This document shows, piece by piece, positions 23,985-34,212 of a DNA stretch of 40,249 bases (position 1 is its first letter; every line of letters begins with the position of its first letter). The DNA is taken from the NCBI GenBank assembly GCA_027488115.1, contig JAIYCG010000013.1, positions 1 through 40,249 of the forward strand, in the 5' to 3' direction. A program made the position numbers and the translations under genes. The DNA is from Comamonadaceae bacterium. Its GTDB lineage: Bacteria > Pseudomonadota > Gammaproteobacteria > Burkholderiales > Burkholderiaceae_C. Below the pieces are notes generated by a model. It saw only the letters and a program-made list of their open reading frames with translations. It was not told the origin of the DNA and ran no database searches.

Positions 23985-25112
23985 TCACAGTTTGTGGCTG
24001 CGGTCGCCCGCAGCAAAACCTTGGGCTTGCCAATGATCATGGGTGGCAAAACCCAGCACCTTGAACAACTCGCCCATCTCGTGCTCATTGATCAGCTTCA
24101 TGGCCTGCGCCCTCTGCGCCAAGCCCGATTGCGCCATTCTTTCGGCCAAACCCAGGTTCAATAGAAATCGCCCTTGGCTGGTGTAACCCAAAACCTGCAG
24201 GCCGGCATCTTGTCCCGCCAAGGCAATGCCCGTGAAATTCACGTGGGCGGTGATGTCTTTCAAACCAACAGCCTCTAAGGGATTGCCATCTGCCTGGTGC
24301 GCCAGGTGGCACATCAGGGTGCCCATATGTCGTTCAGGGTGAAAAAACTCGGACTCTGGAAAGCCATAGTCCAAGAAAAATGCTGCGCCGCCCTTCTCAC
24401 TGGCCAGCATTCGCTCGGCCAAGCTGGCCACAAAGGCCTCGCCTTGGGGCTGAATTTCTGTCAGGTAATTGTGGGTGCCAATGGGCTCAATGGGGGGCCT
24501 GAGATCCGTAGGCCGATCTTCCCAGGCCAAGCCATCAGCAGGGTCTGAATGCGTCGCAGCCACCACACCCCGTTCGTGCCAGACCCCTTTTAGGCGGTGC
24601 AAAAGCTTGACGGGCATGGCATCGAGCACTTCATTGCCAAGCACCACACCTTGAATGCTTTGGGGCCACTCACTCAGCCATTGGACCTGTTCGCCAAACG
24701 CTGACAGCCGCGCCTGCTGCCGTTCTTTCAAGGTGCTCGACAAATCCATGATGTTGTAACGCTTGATGTAGCAACCCAAGCGCTTGAACTCACTCAACAA
24801 CTGGTGCGCCAAGGCACCACTGCCAGCGCCAAACTCCCAGACTTCGTCGGTGCCTGTGGCCTTCAAAGCCTCGACCACTTGCTGGGCCAAGCTTGCGCCA
24901 AACAAGCTTGACAGCTCTGGCGCGGTCACAAAATCGCTGCCCGACTGGGGCATGGTGCCAAACTTGGGCTGGTGATTGGCGTAATAGCCCAAACCTGGCT
25001 CGTAAAGGGCCAAGGCCATGAATTGGTCAAACGGCAGCCAGCCTTGGGCCGCCAAAATGGCCTTGTGCACCCGCGCCAGCATGGCGGTCGTTAAACTATG
25101 CGGTTCTGTCAT
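23985..25112 (-). CDS. SAM-dependent methyltransferase, MidA/NDUFAF7 family
   Basis: This protein of about 375 residues has the MidA/NDUFAF7 (DUF185) fold. Visible marks are FMALALYEPGLGYYAN, then SGSDFVTAPELSSLFGASLA, the SAM-binding stretch WEFGAGSGALAHQLL, and GNEVLDAMPV. In mitochondria NDUFAF7 dimethylates an arginine of a complex I subunit. The bacterial target is not established. The start is ATG 25112 (MTEPHSLTTAML). Earlier in-frame starts lie antisense inside the divergent SDR gene. Only 19 bp separate the two start codons. It is probably cotranscribed with the downstream DUF2905 gene. Confidence 0.87.
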   Translation of the reverse strand: MTEPHSLTTAMLARVHKAILAAQGWLPFDQFMALALYEPGLGYYANHQPKFGTMPQSGSDFVTAPELSSLFGASLAQQVVEALKATGTDEVWEFGAGSGALAHQLLSEFKRLGCYIKRYNIMDLSSTLKERQQARLSAFGEQVQWLSEWPQSIQGVVLGNEVLDAMPVKLLHRLKGVWHERGVVAATHSDPADGLAWEDRPTDLRPPIEPIGTHNYLTEIQPQGEAFVASLAERMLASEKGGAAFFLDYGFPESEFFHPERHMGTLMCHLAHQADGNPLEAVGLKDITAHVNFTGIALAGQDAGLQVLGYTSQGRFLLNLGLAERMAQSGLAQRAQAMKLINEHEMGELFKVLGFATHDHWQAQGFAAGDRSHKL

Positions 25113-25131
25113 TGCCCTTGATTGTCCCCGA

Positions 25132-26016
25132 ATGTCGGCGCCTTTTTCTTCTGTCTCTCGTTCTGTATCTAGTTCCGCCCCTCGAACAGCCCTGGTCACA
25201 GGCGCTGGCAAGCGCTTGGGCCGAGAAATTGCACTGGGTCTGGCGCGAGCAGGTTGGCGCGTTGCGGTGCACTACCGCAGCTCGGAAGCCGAGGCGCTTC
25301 AAACAGCAGCCGATTGCATGCAAGCCTTTTCGCAATGGCAGGAACACCAGAACTTGAAGACGGATGCCGCTGATGCCAGCAATGTGCAAGCCAAGGTACA
25401 GCCGCGCCTACAAGATTTGATTTTCAACGCCGATTTGGCCAACGAAGATGCCGCACGACAACTGCTTCCCCAAGTGGTCAAGCAATTGGGTCGGGTCGAT
25501 GCGGTTGTCAATAGCGCGGCGCTGTTTGAACACGACGACGTTCAAAGTTTCAGCTACGCCAACATGGCTCAGCATTGGGCCAGCAACACCGGTGCGGCCA
25601 TCGTGTTGGCGCAGGCACTGCACCAACACTGCCAGTCTCGCGGCGCACAAGCTGCTGAAGCGGCCGTCATCAACCTGCTAGATCAAAAACTGTGGAATCC
25701 AAACCCAGACTTTTTAAGCTACACCTTGTCCAAAGCCGCACTCGAAGCGGCTAACACCTTGTTGGCCCAAGCGCTTGCGCCCTTGGTTCGCGTGGTGGGT
25801 GTGGCCCCGGGTTTGACCCTCACCAGCCACATGCTGGACAACGACAAGTTTCAGCAACTTCACAAGTTGAGTCCTTTGGGACGCTCCTCTTCCGTGGAAG
25901 ATGTCGTAAGCACTGTGGTGTTTGCTCTGCACAATCGCGCTATCACTGGCACCACCCTGTTGGTCGATGGCGGACAGCACTTGATGAAATTCGAGCGCGA
26001 TTTTTCTTTGATGTGA
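25132..26016 (+). CDS. SDR family oxidoreductase, pteridine-reductase/FolM-like
   Basis: This 294-residue short-chain dehydrogenase has its NADP-binding motif near the N-terminus, TGAGKRLGREIALGLARAGW. This is the TGxxxRxG form seen in pteridine reductase PTR1 and E. coli FolM rather than the classic TGxxxGxG. The catalytic Y and K are in SYTLSKAALEAAN, preceded by INLLDQKLWNPNPDFL as in that subgroup. The start is ATG 25132 (MSAPFSSVS); 38 further codons upstream are antisense to the methyltransferase gene. It is followed after 9 bp by folB, supporting a role in reducing dihydro-pterins. Substrate is inferred from motif plus context. Confidence 0.85.
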   Translation: MSAPFSSVSRSVSSSAPRTALVTGAGKRLGREIALGLARAGWRVAVHYRSSEAEALQTAADCMQAFSQWQEHQNLKTDAADASNVQAKVQPRLQDLIFNADLANEDAARQLLPQVVKQLGRVDAVVNSAALFEHDDVQSFSYANMAQHWASNTGAAIVLAQALHQHCQSRGAQAAEAAVINLLDQKLWNPNPDFLSYTLSKAALEAANTLLAQALAPLVRVVGVAPGLTLTSHMLDNDKFQQLHKLSPLGRSSSVEDVVSTVVFALHNRAITGTTLLVDGGQHLMKFERDFSLM

Positions 26017-26025
26017 GCGAGCCCC

Positions 26026-26418
26026 ATGACCACCTTGCCTACCCCCTCTGCGGCCTCTACAGGCATGCAAACGCTCACCCTCACGGGCTTGCGCTTTGAT
26101 GCCAACTTGGGCATCTTGGAGCACGAGAAAACAGCGCCTCAGCCAATTCAAGTGGATGCTGAACTGAACTTGGGACCACAGCCGTTGTTGCCGCGCGACG
26201 ACGACATCAGCAACGTGCTGGACTATCGCAAGGTGCGCAAAATCATCATCGATGAATGCACCGCAGAGCACGTCAATTTGCTCGAAAGCCTCATCGGCAA
26301 ACTCTCACACCGCCTCATGCAACTGCATGGTGTCAAAGGTGTTCGCGTGAAGATTGCCAAGTTAGAAATTTTTGACGATTGCGAAGTTGCCATTCGCATG
26401 GAAACAGGACAATGGTGA
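26026..26418 (+). CDS. folB: Dihydroneopterin aldolase
   Basis: This 130-residue enzyme of tetrahydrofolate synthesis splits 7,8-dihydroneopterin into 6-hydroxymethyl-dihydropterin and glycolaldehyde. Family marks are [33 protein letters not shown], and [14 protein letters not shown] with the catalytic glutamate region. The C-terminus [18 protein letters not shown] is also typical. It lies between the FolM-like reductase (9 bp gap) and ttcA (4 bp gap), so all three are likely cotranscribed. The start ATG at 26026 gives a modest N-terminal extension before the conserved LTLTGL. Confidence 0.9.
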   Translation: MTTLPTPSAASTGMQTLTLTGLRFDANLGILEHEKTAPQPIQVDAELNLGPQPLLPRDDDISNVLDYRKVRKIIIDECTAEHVNLLESLIGKLSHRLMQLHGVKGVRVKIAKLEIFDDCEVAIRMETGQW

Positions 26419-26422
26419 AATC

Positions 26423-27385
26423 ATGAATGCACCCACACACAATGCTTGGCTAGAAACAGCCGCCGATGAAGTTGAAGATGAGGCTTCGCAAAAAGCCAAG
26501 GCCCTCAAAATTGAGCGTGAAACACACAAGCTCGAAAAACGCTTGTGCCGTCAGGTGGGCCAGGCCATCAGCGAATTCAACATGATTGAAGAAGGCGACC
26601 GCATCATGGTCTGCATGTCGGGCGGCAAAGACAGCTACGGCATGCTTGATATTTTGCTCAAAATGAAGCAACGTGCGCCAGTTGATTTCGAACTGATCGC
26701 GGTCAACTTGGACCAAAAGCAGCCCGGCTTTCCTGCAGAAGTCTTGCCCAATTATTTAAAAAACATGGGCATCCCGTTTCACATTGAAACGCAAGACACC
26801 TATTCCATCGTCAAGGACAAAATTCCCGAAGGCAAAACCATGTGCAGTTTGTGCAGCCGCTTGCGCCGCGGTATTTTGTACAAAGTGGCGGGCCAATTGA
26901 AGTGCAACAAATTGGCCTTGGGTCACCACCGTGATGACATGCTTCAAACCTTTTTTCTCAACATGTTTTTTGGTGGCAAACTCAAAGGCATGCCGCCCAA
27001 GCTCTTGAGCGATAACGGAGAGTTCATGGTCATTCGGCCCTTGGCCCACGTGGCAGAAGCCGACTTGTCGCGTTGGGCAGAGCACCGTCAGTTCCCCATC
27101 ATTCCGTGCACTTTGTGCGGTAGCCAACAGAACCTGCAGCGCGTTCAAATTGGCAACATGATTCGGGATTGGCAAAAGAAATTTCCTGGCCGCATTGAAA
27201 ACATGTTTTCTGCTTTGCAAAATGTGGTGCCTTCCCACTTGATGGACACCAACTTGCACGATTTTAAAAATCTGCAAATCACTGGCAAGCCCGATGCAGA
27301 AGGCGACAAAGCATTTGACGAAGACAGCTTTGAAGCGCCCAATGTGATGGCCAGCTTGCAAGGTGTGCAAGTGGTTCAACTCTAA
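26423..27385 (+). CDS. ttcA: tRNA 2-thiocytidine(32) synthetase
   Basis: This 320-residue ATP- and Fe-S-dependent enzyme thiolates cytidine 32 in a subset of tRNAs. The PP-loop MSGGKDS is at residues 65-71. Cluster ligands are C141 and C144 (CSLC) with a second CTLC pair at C229/C232. [19 protein letters not shown] is strongly TtcA-specific. The start is taken as ATG 26423 (MNAPTHNAW), 4 bp after the folB stop. An earlier in-frame start at 26372 would overlap folB by 47 bp. It is the last gene of the SDR-folB-ttcA run; a new strong ribosome site follows for the lipoprotein gene. Confidence 0.95.
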   Translation: MNAPTHNAWLETAADEVEDEASQKAKALKIERETHKLEKRLCRQVGQAISEFNMIEEGDRIMVCMSGGKDSYGMLDILLKMKQRAPVDFELIAVNLDQKQPGFPAEVLPNYLKNMGIPFHIETQDTYSIVKDKIPEGKTMCSLCSRLRRGILYKVAGQLKCNKLALGHHRDDMLQTFFLNMFFGGKLKGMPPKLLSDNGEFMVIRPLAHVAEADLSRWAEHRQFPIIPCTLCGSQQNLQRVQIGNMIRDWQKKFPGRIENMFSALQNVVPSHLMDTNLHDFKNLQITGKPDAEGDKAFDEDSFEAPNVMASLQGVQVVQL

Positions 27386-27419
27386 ATTTTTTCAATTTTT
27401 GCTTAGGCAAGTGATTCAC

Positions 27420-27426
27420 AAGGAGG
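27420..27426 (+). promoter_or_regulatory. Near-perfect Shine-Dalgarno before the 12-bp ATG repeats
   Basis: AAGGAGG ends 4 nt before the ATG at 27431. This is the best ribosome site in its neighbourhood. It places initiation at the first of nine consecutive in-frame ATG codons, even though a conventional signal peptide would begin much later. Confidence 0.75.
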
Positions 27427-27430
27427 CGAT

Positions 27431-27538
27431 ATGAACCGTCAAATGAATTCACCAATGACAAGGCACATGACAAGGCACATGACAAGGCACATGACAACGC
27501 ATATGTCAAAGCAAATGACTGCACAGATGACTTCGCAA
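27431..27538 (+). repeat. Nine 12-bp tandem units, each starting with ATG
   Basis: ATG occurs in frame every 12 nt at 27431, 27443, 27455, 27467, 27479, 27491, 27503, 27515 and 27527. Units 3-5 are identical (ATGACAAGGCAC). Unit 6 differs at two bases and the rest are more diverged. The encoded pattern is M-x-x-x repeated nine times. Gain or loss of whole units would keep the frame. Confidence 0.95.
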
Positions 27539-28204
27539 GCACCACGTCACATCCAATGGACTTGGCTGTTTTTACTCGCCATCTCCAGCCTGCTCTTAAG
27601 CGGATGCAACAGCATGCGCATCATTGAGAGCCAAGTGCAAACCAGCACCCAGTGGCCTGCTGGTACCGCATCACAATCCGCAACGCCCGCAACAGCTTTT
27701 TTCAGGCACGATCGGCTTCCAGCAGATGCCAACAGCCTCCAAGCAGGCTGGGCAGAAGTTGAACTTGAGGCGGCCCTGAAGCCTCTGGGTTGGACGCGCA
27801 ACGACATTGAAGCCCAGTACAGCATATGGATCGGTGTGCGCGCTGCCGAATTCATTGCCGACCCATGGGGTCGACCTGTGCGCAGCCCTTGGGTCAACCG
27901 CTTTAACATGAGCATTGGAACAGGTTACAGGCCCCATGGCGTCGGCTTTGGTCTAGGTTGGGGTGTTGGCATGAACACTGGCATGCGTGCAGGATTTCCA
28001 CCACCCTCTGGCTATGCACAAGAAGTAAGCATCATCATTCGCGACCTGAAAACCAGCAATGTGGTTTACCAAACAAAGGCTTCACATGAAGGGCCTTGGT
28101 CAGACCACCCAAATATTTTGCGTGCCATGATCGCGGCAGCCTTGCAGGGCTTTCCGAATCCAAGCCAGCCTAACAGGCGTGTTGACACCACCATTGCGCG
28201 ATAA
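27431..28204 (+). CDS. DUF4136-like lipoprotein with an expanded N-terminal repeat
   Basis: This 257-residue predicted lipoprotein has a hydrophobic segment (TWLFLLAISSLLLSGC) ending at the lipobox cysteine C59. The C-terminal half (about 100-240) has the DUF4136-type layout with a glycine-rich stretch (GTGYRPHGVGFGLGWGVGMN) and YAQEVSIIIRDLKTSNVVYQ. From the first ATG the signal peptide would be 58 residues, unusually long. From the ninth ATG (residue 33) it would be 26 residues, a normal size. The extra part is the 12-bp repeat tract, which encodes M-x-x-x units with several R, K and H residues. The Shine-Dalgarno favours the first ATG. Function is unknown. Its stop directly abuts the next ATG. 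Confidence 0.75.
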   Translation: MNRQMNSPMTRHMTRHMTRHMTTHMSKQMTAQMTSQAPRHIQWTWLFLLAISSLLLSGCNSMRIIESQVQTSTQWPAGTASQSATPATAFFRHDRLPADANSLQAGWAEVELEAALKPLGWTRNDIEAQYSIWIGVRAAEFIADPWGRPVRSPWVNRFNMSIGTGYRPHGVGFGLGWGVGMNTGMRAGFPPPSGYAQEVSIIIRDLKTSNVVYQTKASHEGPWSDHPNILRAMIAAALQGFPNPSQPNRRVDTTIAR

Positions 28205-28843
28205 ATGAACGCAACGCGCATCATGGCCATTCGACATGGCGAGACCGCTTGGAATGTCGACACCCGCATCCAAGGTCACATCGACATTCCCCTCAATCAG
28301 CATGGCCAATTGCAGGCTGAGCGTTTGGCAGATGCATTGGCCGACCAAGACCCCTTGCACGCCATCTATACCAGCGACCTGCAACGCGCACACCAAACAG
28401 CGTCCGCTGTGGGCAAACGCTTAGGCCTGACGCCGGTCACCCATCAGGGATTGCGTGAGCGAGGCTTTGGCGCATTCGAGGGCAAAACTTTCAAAGAAAT
28501 AGAAGCTGACTTGCCTGAAGATGCCATGCGTTGGCGCAAGCGCGATCCGCATTGGCAGCCACCAGAAGGCGGTGAGTCTTTGATCGTTTTGGATCAGCGT
28601 ATTCGAAGTACCCTGAACACCTTGGCAGCCAAGCACCCCGGAGAACACATTGCGGTTTTTGCGCATGGCGGCGTGATGGACATTTTGTACCGCATTGCCA
28701 CAGGGCAAGACTTGTTGGCGCCCAGAACTTGGGCCTTGACCAACACCGCCATCAACCGCTTGTTGTGGACGCCTCAAGGCGTTTCATTGGTGGGTTGGGC
28801 AGACACATCGCACCTAGACGATGTCTCGCGCGACGAATACTGA
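28205..28843 (+). CDS. Histidine phosphatase family protein (phosphoglycerate-mutase-like)
   Basis: This 212-residue protein of the histidine phosphatase superfamily has the phospho-histidine motif RHGETAWN at about residues 10-17. The acid region ERGFGAFEGKTFKEIE and the second catalytic histidine in VFAHGGVMDIL follow. It resembles GpmB/CobC-type cofactor-independent phosphatases, and which small phosphoester it acts on is not clear. The ATG at 28205 immediately follows the TAA of the lipoprotein gene, implying translational coupling. It converges on ruvB. Confidence 0.88.
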   Translation: MNATRIMAIRHGETAWNVDTRIQGHIDIPLNQHGQLQAERLADALADQDPLHAIYTSDLQRAHQTASAVGKRLGLTPVTHQGLRERGFGAFEGKTFKEIEADLPEDAMRWRKRDPHWQPPEGGESLIVLDQRIRSTLNTLAAKHPGEHIAVFAHGGVMDILYRIATGQDLLAPRTWALTNTAINRLLWTPQGVSLVGWADTSHLDDVSRDEY

Positions 28844-28876
28844 GCTTGCGACTTAGCGTTGTACCCATCGGATCAC

Positions 28877-29926
28877 TCAATCTTGCGAAAAACTTTTGGG
28901 CGGCGTCACGCCCAAGTGCCGGTAGGCCGCCAAGGTGGCAATTCTGCCGCGCGGCGTGCGTTGCAAGAAACCTTGTTGAATCAAATAGGGCTCAATCACA
29001 TCTTCAATGGTGTCGCGCTCTTCACCAATGCTGGCGGCAATGTTGTCCAGACCCACTGGCCCACCATCGAAGCGATGAATCACGGCTTCTAACAACTTGC
29101 GGTCCATCAAATCGAAACCTTCTGGATCAACATCCAGCATGGCCAACGCGCGTTTGGCAATGTCGTGCGTAATGTGGCCCACGCCTTTCACATCGGCATA
29201 GTCGCGTACACGTCTGAGCAAGCGATTGGCAATGCGCGGAGTGCCGCGTGAGCGTTTGGCAATTTCCTCGCCACCCGCCGTATCCATTGGCGCTTTCAAC
29301 AAACTGGCACTGCGCTTCACAATGCGTGCCAATTCTTCGGGCGTGTAAAACTCTAAGCGCGACACAATGCCAAACCGGTCGCGCAGTGGGTTGGTGAGCA
29401 TGCCCGCGCGGGTGGTGGCACCCACCAAAGTGAAGGGTTGCAAATCGAGTTTGATGCTGCGGGCTGCAGGGCCTTCGCCAATCATGATGTCAATTTGATA
29501 GTCTTCTAAAGCAGGGTACAAAATTTCTTCGACCACGGGCGACAAGCGGTGAATTTCGTCGATGAACAAGACATCGTTCTTTTCCAAATTGGTAAGCAAA
29601 GCGGCCAGGTCTTTGGGTTTTTCTAAAACGGGTCCGCTGGTTTGACGCAAATTCACACCCAACTCGGCCGCAATGATGTGACTCAAGGTGGTCTTGCCCA
29701 AACCAGGCGGGCCAAACAGCAGCACATGGTCTAAAGGTTCACCGCGCATTTTGGCGGCGCCTATGAAAATTTCTAACTGTTCCCGAACCTTGGCCTGGCC
29801 CACATAGTCATCTAGCAACTTGGGACGCAACGCGCGCTCGATGGCTTCTTCCTGAGGTGTTTCAGGTTTTGCATCCACCATGCGTGCGGGAGGTGGGGTT
29901 CCAAAGTCGTCGGTTTGAATGCTCAT
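28877..29926 (-). CDS. ruvB: Holliday junction DNA helicase RuvB
   Basis: This 349-residue AAA+ motor drives branch migration of Holliday junctions with RuvA. Walker A is GPPGLGKTT, Walker B is LFIDEIHRL, and sensor 1 lies in [10 protein letters not shown]. The arginine finger region [14 protein letters not shown] and the C-terminal winged-helix domain ([16 protein letters not shown]) are complete. It lies 9 bp after ruvA on the same strand, in the normal ruvA-ruvB order. No ruvC is adjacent. The ATG at 29926 gives a standard-length protein. Confidence 0.97.
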   Translation of the reverse strand: MSIQTDDFGTPPPARMVDAKPETPQEEAIERALRPKLLDDYVGQAKVREQLEIFIGAAKMRGEPLDHVLLFGPPGLGKTTLSHIIAAELGVNLRQTSGPVLEKPKDLAALLTNLEKNDVLFIDEIHRLSPVVEEILYPALEDYQIDIMIGEGPAARSIKLDLQPFTLVGATTRAGMLTNPLRDRFGIVSRLEFYTPEELARIVKRSASLLKAPMDTAGGEEIAKRSRGTPRIANRLLRRVRDYADVKGVGHITHDIAKRALAMLDVDPEGFDLMDRKLLEAVIHRFDGGPVGLDNIAASIGEERDTIEDVIEPYLIQQGFLQRTPRGRIATLAAYRHLGVTPPKSFSQD

Positions 29927-29935
29927 GGTCTGATT

Positions 29936-30508
29936 TTATTTGGCCAAGGCTTTGAGGGCCATTTTGATGCCCTCGCTCACACCAATGTCGGGCGGCAAAG
30001 ATTTAAGCGCCAGCGCGGCCTCTTTGTCGGAGTAGCCCAGAGCCACCAAGGCTTGAAGAATATCATTGGCGTGATCGTGAGAAGTGCCTGCAGGGAGTCC
30101 TAGGTCAGCACCCAACTTGCCCTTCAACTCCAACAGCAAACGCTCTGCGGTTTTCTTGCCAATGCCAGGCACCTTGACCAAGCGGCCCGCTTCTTGTTGC
30201 GTGATGGCCTGTGCCAAATCGGCCACACCCATGCCCGACAACACGCTCAAAGCGGTTCGAGGCCCCACACCAGATATTTTGATGAGCTGCCTAAAAGCGG
30301 CTCGCTCTTCGACCGTGGCAAAGCCGTACAAGAGTTGGGCATCTTCTCGGACAACAAAATGGGTAAGCAACTTCACCTTCTCGCCCAAGGCAGGCAGGTT
30401 GTAAAAAGTGCTCATGGGCACGCTGACCTCATAGCCCACGCCATGGCAATCCACCATCACTTCGGGTGGGTTTTTGTCGATCAAAGTGCCTGTTAATTGA
30501 CCAATCAT
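29936..30508 (-). CDS. ruvA: Holliday junction DNA helicase subunit RuvA
   Basis: This 190-residue tetrameric protein grips the four-way junction and loads RuvB. The N-terminal OB domain begins [20 protein letters not shown]. Two helix-hairpin-helix motifs follow ([17 protein letters not shown] and [18 protein letters not shown]). A flexible linker leads to domain III ([20 protein letters not shown]), which contacts RuvB. It is first of the ruvAB pair and divergent from phoH across about 95 bp that must hold both promoters. Confidence 0.96.
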   Translation of the reverse strand: MIGQLTGTLIDKNPPEVMVDCHGVGYEVSVPMSTFYNLPALGEKVKLLTHFVVREDAQLLYGFATVEERAAFRQLIKISGVGPRTALSVLSGMGVADLAQAITQQEAGRLVKVPGIGKKTAERLLLELKGKLGADLGLPAGTSHDHANDILQALVALGYSDKEAALALKSLPPDIGVSEGIKMALKALAK

Positions 30509-30604
30509 GGCGTGCCGTTCTTCTTCATCAGATAAGTGCCTATCATTATGGGTACGGACAATGCCTCATTTGGGCTCATGTCTATTTTCTTTAGGATTAT
30601 CAGC

Positions 30605-31561
30605 TTGATTGTCAGACACAACTTCACGCCGCACAACAATACCCGCATGACCCATCTTTGCGGGCCCATGGACGCCCATTTGCGCACCATTGAAGCGGGG
30701 CTGCAGGTCAAAATTGCCCATCGTCACGAGCAATTCAAGATTGACGGCCCTAAGGCACGCGCGAACCAAGCTCTGGAGTTGCTGCAGGCACTTTATGAAA
30801 TGGCCGATCGGCCCCTCAAAGAAGACGCCCTGCAGCTCATGATGGCGGGTGACCCCGAAGTGGCCAAAAACCCAGATGCAACTGCCCTGATCACACGCCG
30901 TGCCGACCTGAAGGCCCGCACCCCCGTGCAGGCACTCTACATCGACAACATGGCCACGCACGACATTACCTTCGGCATAGGGCCTGCTGGAACAGGTAAA
31001 ACCTATTTGGCGGTAGCCTGCGCAGTGGATGCATTGGAGCGGGCCAGCGTGCAGCGCATTGTTTTAACTCGGCCCGCCGTAGAAGCTGGCGAGCGTTTGG
31101 GTTTCTTGCCTGGCGATTTGTCGCAAAAGGTCGATCCGTATTTACGCCCCTTGTACGACGCACTCTATGACCTCATGGGCCACGACAAAGTGCAAAAAGC
31201 CTTTGAGCGAAACGCCATTGAAGTAGCGCCCTTGGCGTTCATGCGGGGTCGCACTTTGAACAACGCCTTTGTGATTTTGGACGAGGCTCAAAACACCACA
31301 CCCGAGCAAATGAAAATGTTCCTCACGCGCATTGGCTTTGGTGCCAAAGCGGTGGTCACGGGCGATGTGAGTCAGATTGATTTGCCCAAAGGGCAGCTCA
31401 GTGGCTTGATTGATGCAGAGCGGGTACTGAGGCGCGTGAAAGGCATTGCCATGACGCGCTTTTCTAGTGCCGATGTGGTCAGACATCCATTGGTAGCCCG
31501 CATTGTGGATGCTTATGATGCGCAAAGAACCACGGTGCGCAGTCGATCGATTGATGCCTGA
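30605..31561 (+). CDS. PhoH family ATPase (PhoH-like), probable TTG start
   Basis: This protein of about 318 residues is a P-loop ATPase of the PhoH/YbeZ family, associated with RNA and ribosome metabolism and usually next to ybeY, as here. Walker A is GPAGTGKT and Walker B is FVILDEAQN. RPAVEAGERLGFLPGDL and GDVSQIDLPKGQLSGL are typical. The TTG at 30605 (MIVRHNFTPHNNTR) is preferred. It has AGGA 8 nt upstream (30593-30596), and relatives begin at this point. In-frame ATGs at 30536 and 30578 would add 23 or 9 residues with no family match. It is followed 69 bp later by ybeY. Confidence 0.9.
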   Translation: MIVRHNFTPHNNTRMTHLCGPMDAHLRTIEAGLQVKIAHRHEQFKIDGPKARANQALELLQALYEMADRPLKEDALQLMMAGDPEVAKNPDATALITRRADLKARTPVQALYIDNMATHDITFGIGPAGTGKTYLAVACAVDALERASVQRIVLTRPAVEAGERLGFLPGDLSQKVDPYLRPLYDALYDLMGHDKVQKAFERNAIEVAPLAFMRGRTLNNAFVILDEAQNTTPEQMKMFLTRIGFGAKAVVTGDVSQIDLPKGQLSGLIDAERVLRRVKGIAMTRFSSADVVRHPLVARIVDAYDAQRTTVRSRSIDA

Positions 31562-31630
31562 TACAAGATGCTTGATGCAATCCAATGTAGGCATTGAGCG
31601 AATGAAAATTTAAAAAGAACGTTTCTGCAC

Positions 31631-32083
31631 ATGGCACTTCCCACACTCAATTTGTCCATGCAATTTGGCGACATCCCTCATGCTGCGCGCCATCGCGCCG
31701 CCTTGCCTCGTCACAAAGTGGCACGCTGGATTCGACACAGCTTGGCTGCTGATGGCGAAATCACGGTGCGCATTGTGGATGCCGAAGAAGGTCAGCGTTT
31801 GAATCGTGAGTTTCGCAATAAAAATGACGCCACCAATGTGCTGACATTTGATTACATGCAATCACCTGTGGTGATGGCCGACTTGGTGTTGTGCGCGCCA
31901 GTGGTGGCGCAAGAGGCGCGTGAGCAAGGTAAAACTTTGCAAGCGCACTATGCGCATTTGCTGGTGCATGGCACGCTGCATGCACAAGGCTGGGATCACG
32001 AAACCAGTGAGGCCGATGCAGAAGCCATGGAGGCGCATGAAATTAAGATCATGCACAGGCTAGGGTTTAAGAACCCGTATTAA
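31631..32083 (+). CDS. ybeY: Endoribonuclease YbeY (rRNA maturation factor)
   Basis: This 150-residue zinc-dependent single-strand endoribonuclease is needed for 16S rRNA 3'-end maturation and 70S quality control. The H3xH5xH zinc motif is [11 protein letters not shown], with H113, H117 and H123. [20 protein letters not shown] and ATNVLTFDY match the family. It lies downstream of the PhoH gene, the standard pairing. The ATG at 31631 gives the usual length. It is convergent with dbpA, 40 bp between stops, and no clear terminator is visible. Confidence 0.95.
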   Translation: MALPTLNLSMQFGDIPHAARHRAALPRHKVARWIRHSLAADGEITVRIVDAEEGQRLNREFRNKNDATNVLTFDYMQSPVVMADLVLCAPVVAQEAREQGKTLQAHYAHLLVHGTLHAQGWDHETSEADAEAMEAHEIKIMHRLGFKNPY

Positions 32084-32123
32084 TTGAAGGCGTCAGTTTG
32101 TTTTATTTGGTTTGAATCAACGC

Positions 32124-33536
<1,413 letters not shown>

Positions 33537-33572
33537 AGCTTGATTATCTGTGGGTGAGGAACGATTGGGGCG

Positions 33573-33727
33573 AAACAATTGGGGTCAGATCAACATTAAT
33601 TTTGTCAATCAAAGGGGGGTCAAGGGTAAGGGGGCTTCCTCATACTGGAGTACCAGAAATCGTTCAGCCCCCTTACCCTTGACCCCCCTTTGATTGGGAA
33701 TTAATGTTGATCTGACCCCAATTGTTT
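33573..33727. repeat. Long palindromic repeat, copy 5
   Basis: This 155-bp palindrome lies between dtd and dbpA, 18 kb from the others. The ends are AAACAATTGGGGTCAG and complement, as in copy 4. The inner stem carries GGGGGGTCAAGGGTAAGG on the left and its exact complement on the right, clearly different from copies 2-4 yet fully compensated. The core has CTGGAGTACCAG instead of CTGGGGTACCAG, keeping the CTGG/CCAG hairpin. A second, imperfect ATTGGGG unit 14 bp to the left (33564-33570) recalls the tandem ends of copies 2 and 3. A separate palindrome CTCTCCGGAGAG (33732-33743) sits just to the right. Confidence 0.93.
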
Positions 33728-33759
33728 TACTCTCTCCGGAGAGGAAAGAATGAACCCAA

Positions 33760-34212
33760 TTACATTTGCAAGGGAATGGTCACAGGGCCGTCGTTGATCA
33801 GGTGAACTTTCATGTCAGCAGCAAACTGACCGGTTTGCACAATGGGATGAACTTGCTTGGCTTGGGTGACGAAGTAGTCGTAGAGGCGCTGACCATCTGC
33901 AGGTGAGGCAGCGCGCGTAAAGCTGGGGCGATTACCACCGCTCACATCGGCGGCCAACGTAAATTGACTGACCACCAACAAGCCACCTTGCAAGCCATTG
34001 CCATCTAAATCTTGAAGTGAGCGATTCATCTTGCCCGCTTCATCACTGAATATACGCAGCTTCAAAAGCTTACTCAGCATCTTGTCGGCATTCGAAGTGG
34101 TATCTCCTTGCTCCGCACACAACAGCAACAACAAACCCTTTTGAATTTGCCCAATGACTTTGCCATCCACCTCTACACGCGCCTCAGAGACGCGTTGCAC
34201 CACACCGATCAC
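33760..34212 (-). CDS. dtd: D-aminoacyl-tRNA deacylase
   Basis: This 150-residue enzyme hydrolyses D-amino acids and glycine mischarged on tRNA. The start MIGVVQRVSEARVEVDGKV, the active-site VSQFTLAADV region and the Gly-cisPro motif in NDGPVTIPLQM at the C-terminus are all conserved. Length is standard. Its ATG overlaps the stop of the upstream CDF transporter gene (34209-34212). Downstream, palindrome copy 5 begins 32 nt after the stop. The tyrS-CDF-dtd run puts two tRNA-charging functions together; DTD classically acts on D-Tyr-tRNA, so the tyrS link is sensible. Confidence 0.95.
   Translation of the reverse strand: MIGVVQRVSEARVEVDGKVIGQIQKGLLLLLCAEQGDTTSNADKMLSKLLKLRIFSDEAGKMNRSLQDLDGNGLQGGLLVVSQFTLAADVSGGNRPSFTRAASPADGQRLYDYFVTQAKQVHPIVQTGQFAADMKVHLINDGPVTIPLQM

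Noticed and set aside
33732..33743. CTCTCCGGAGAG palindrome beside copy 5 as a regulatory site
   Set aside because: A 12-bp dyad just after the dtd stop is short and may be chance or terminator debris; not enough to call.
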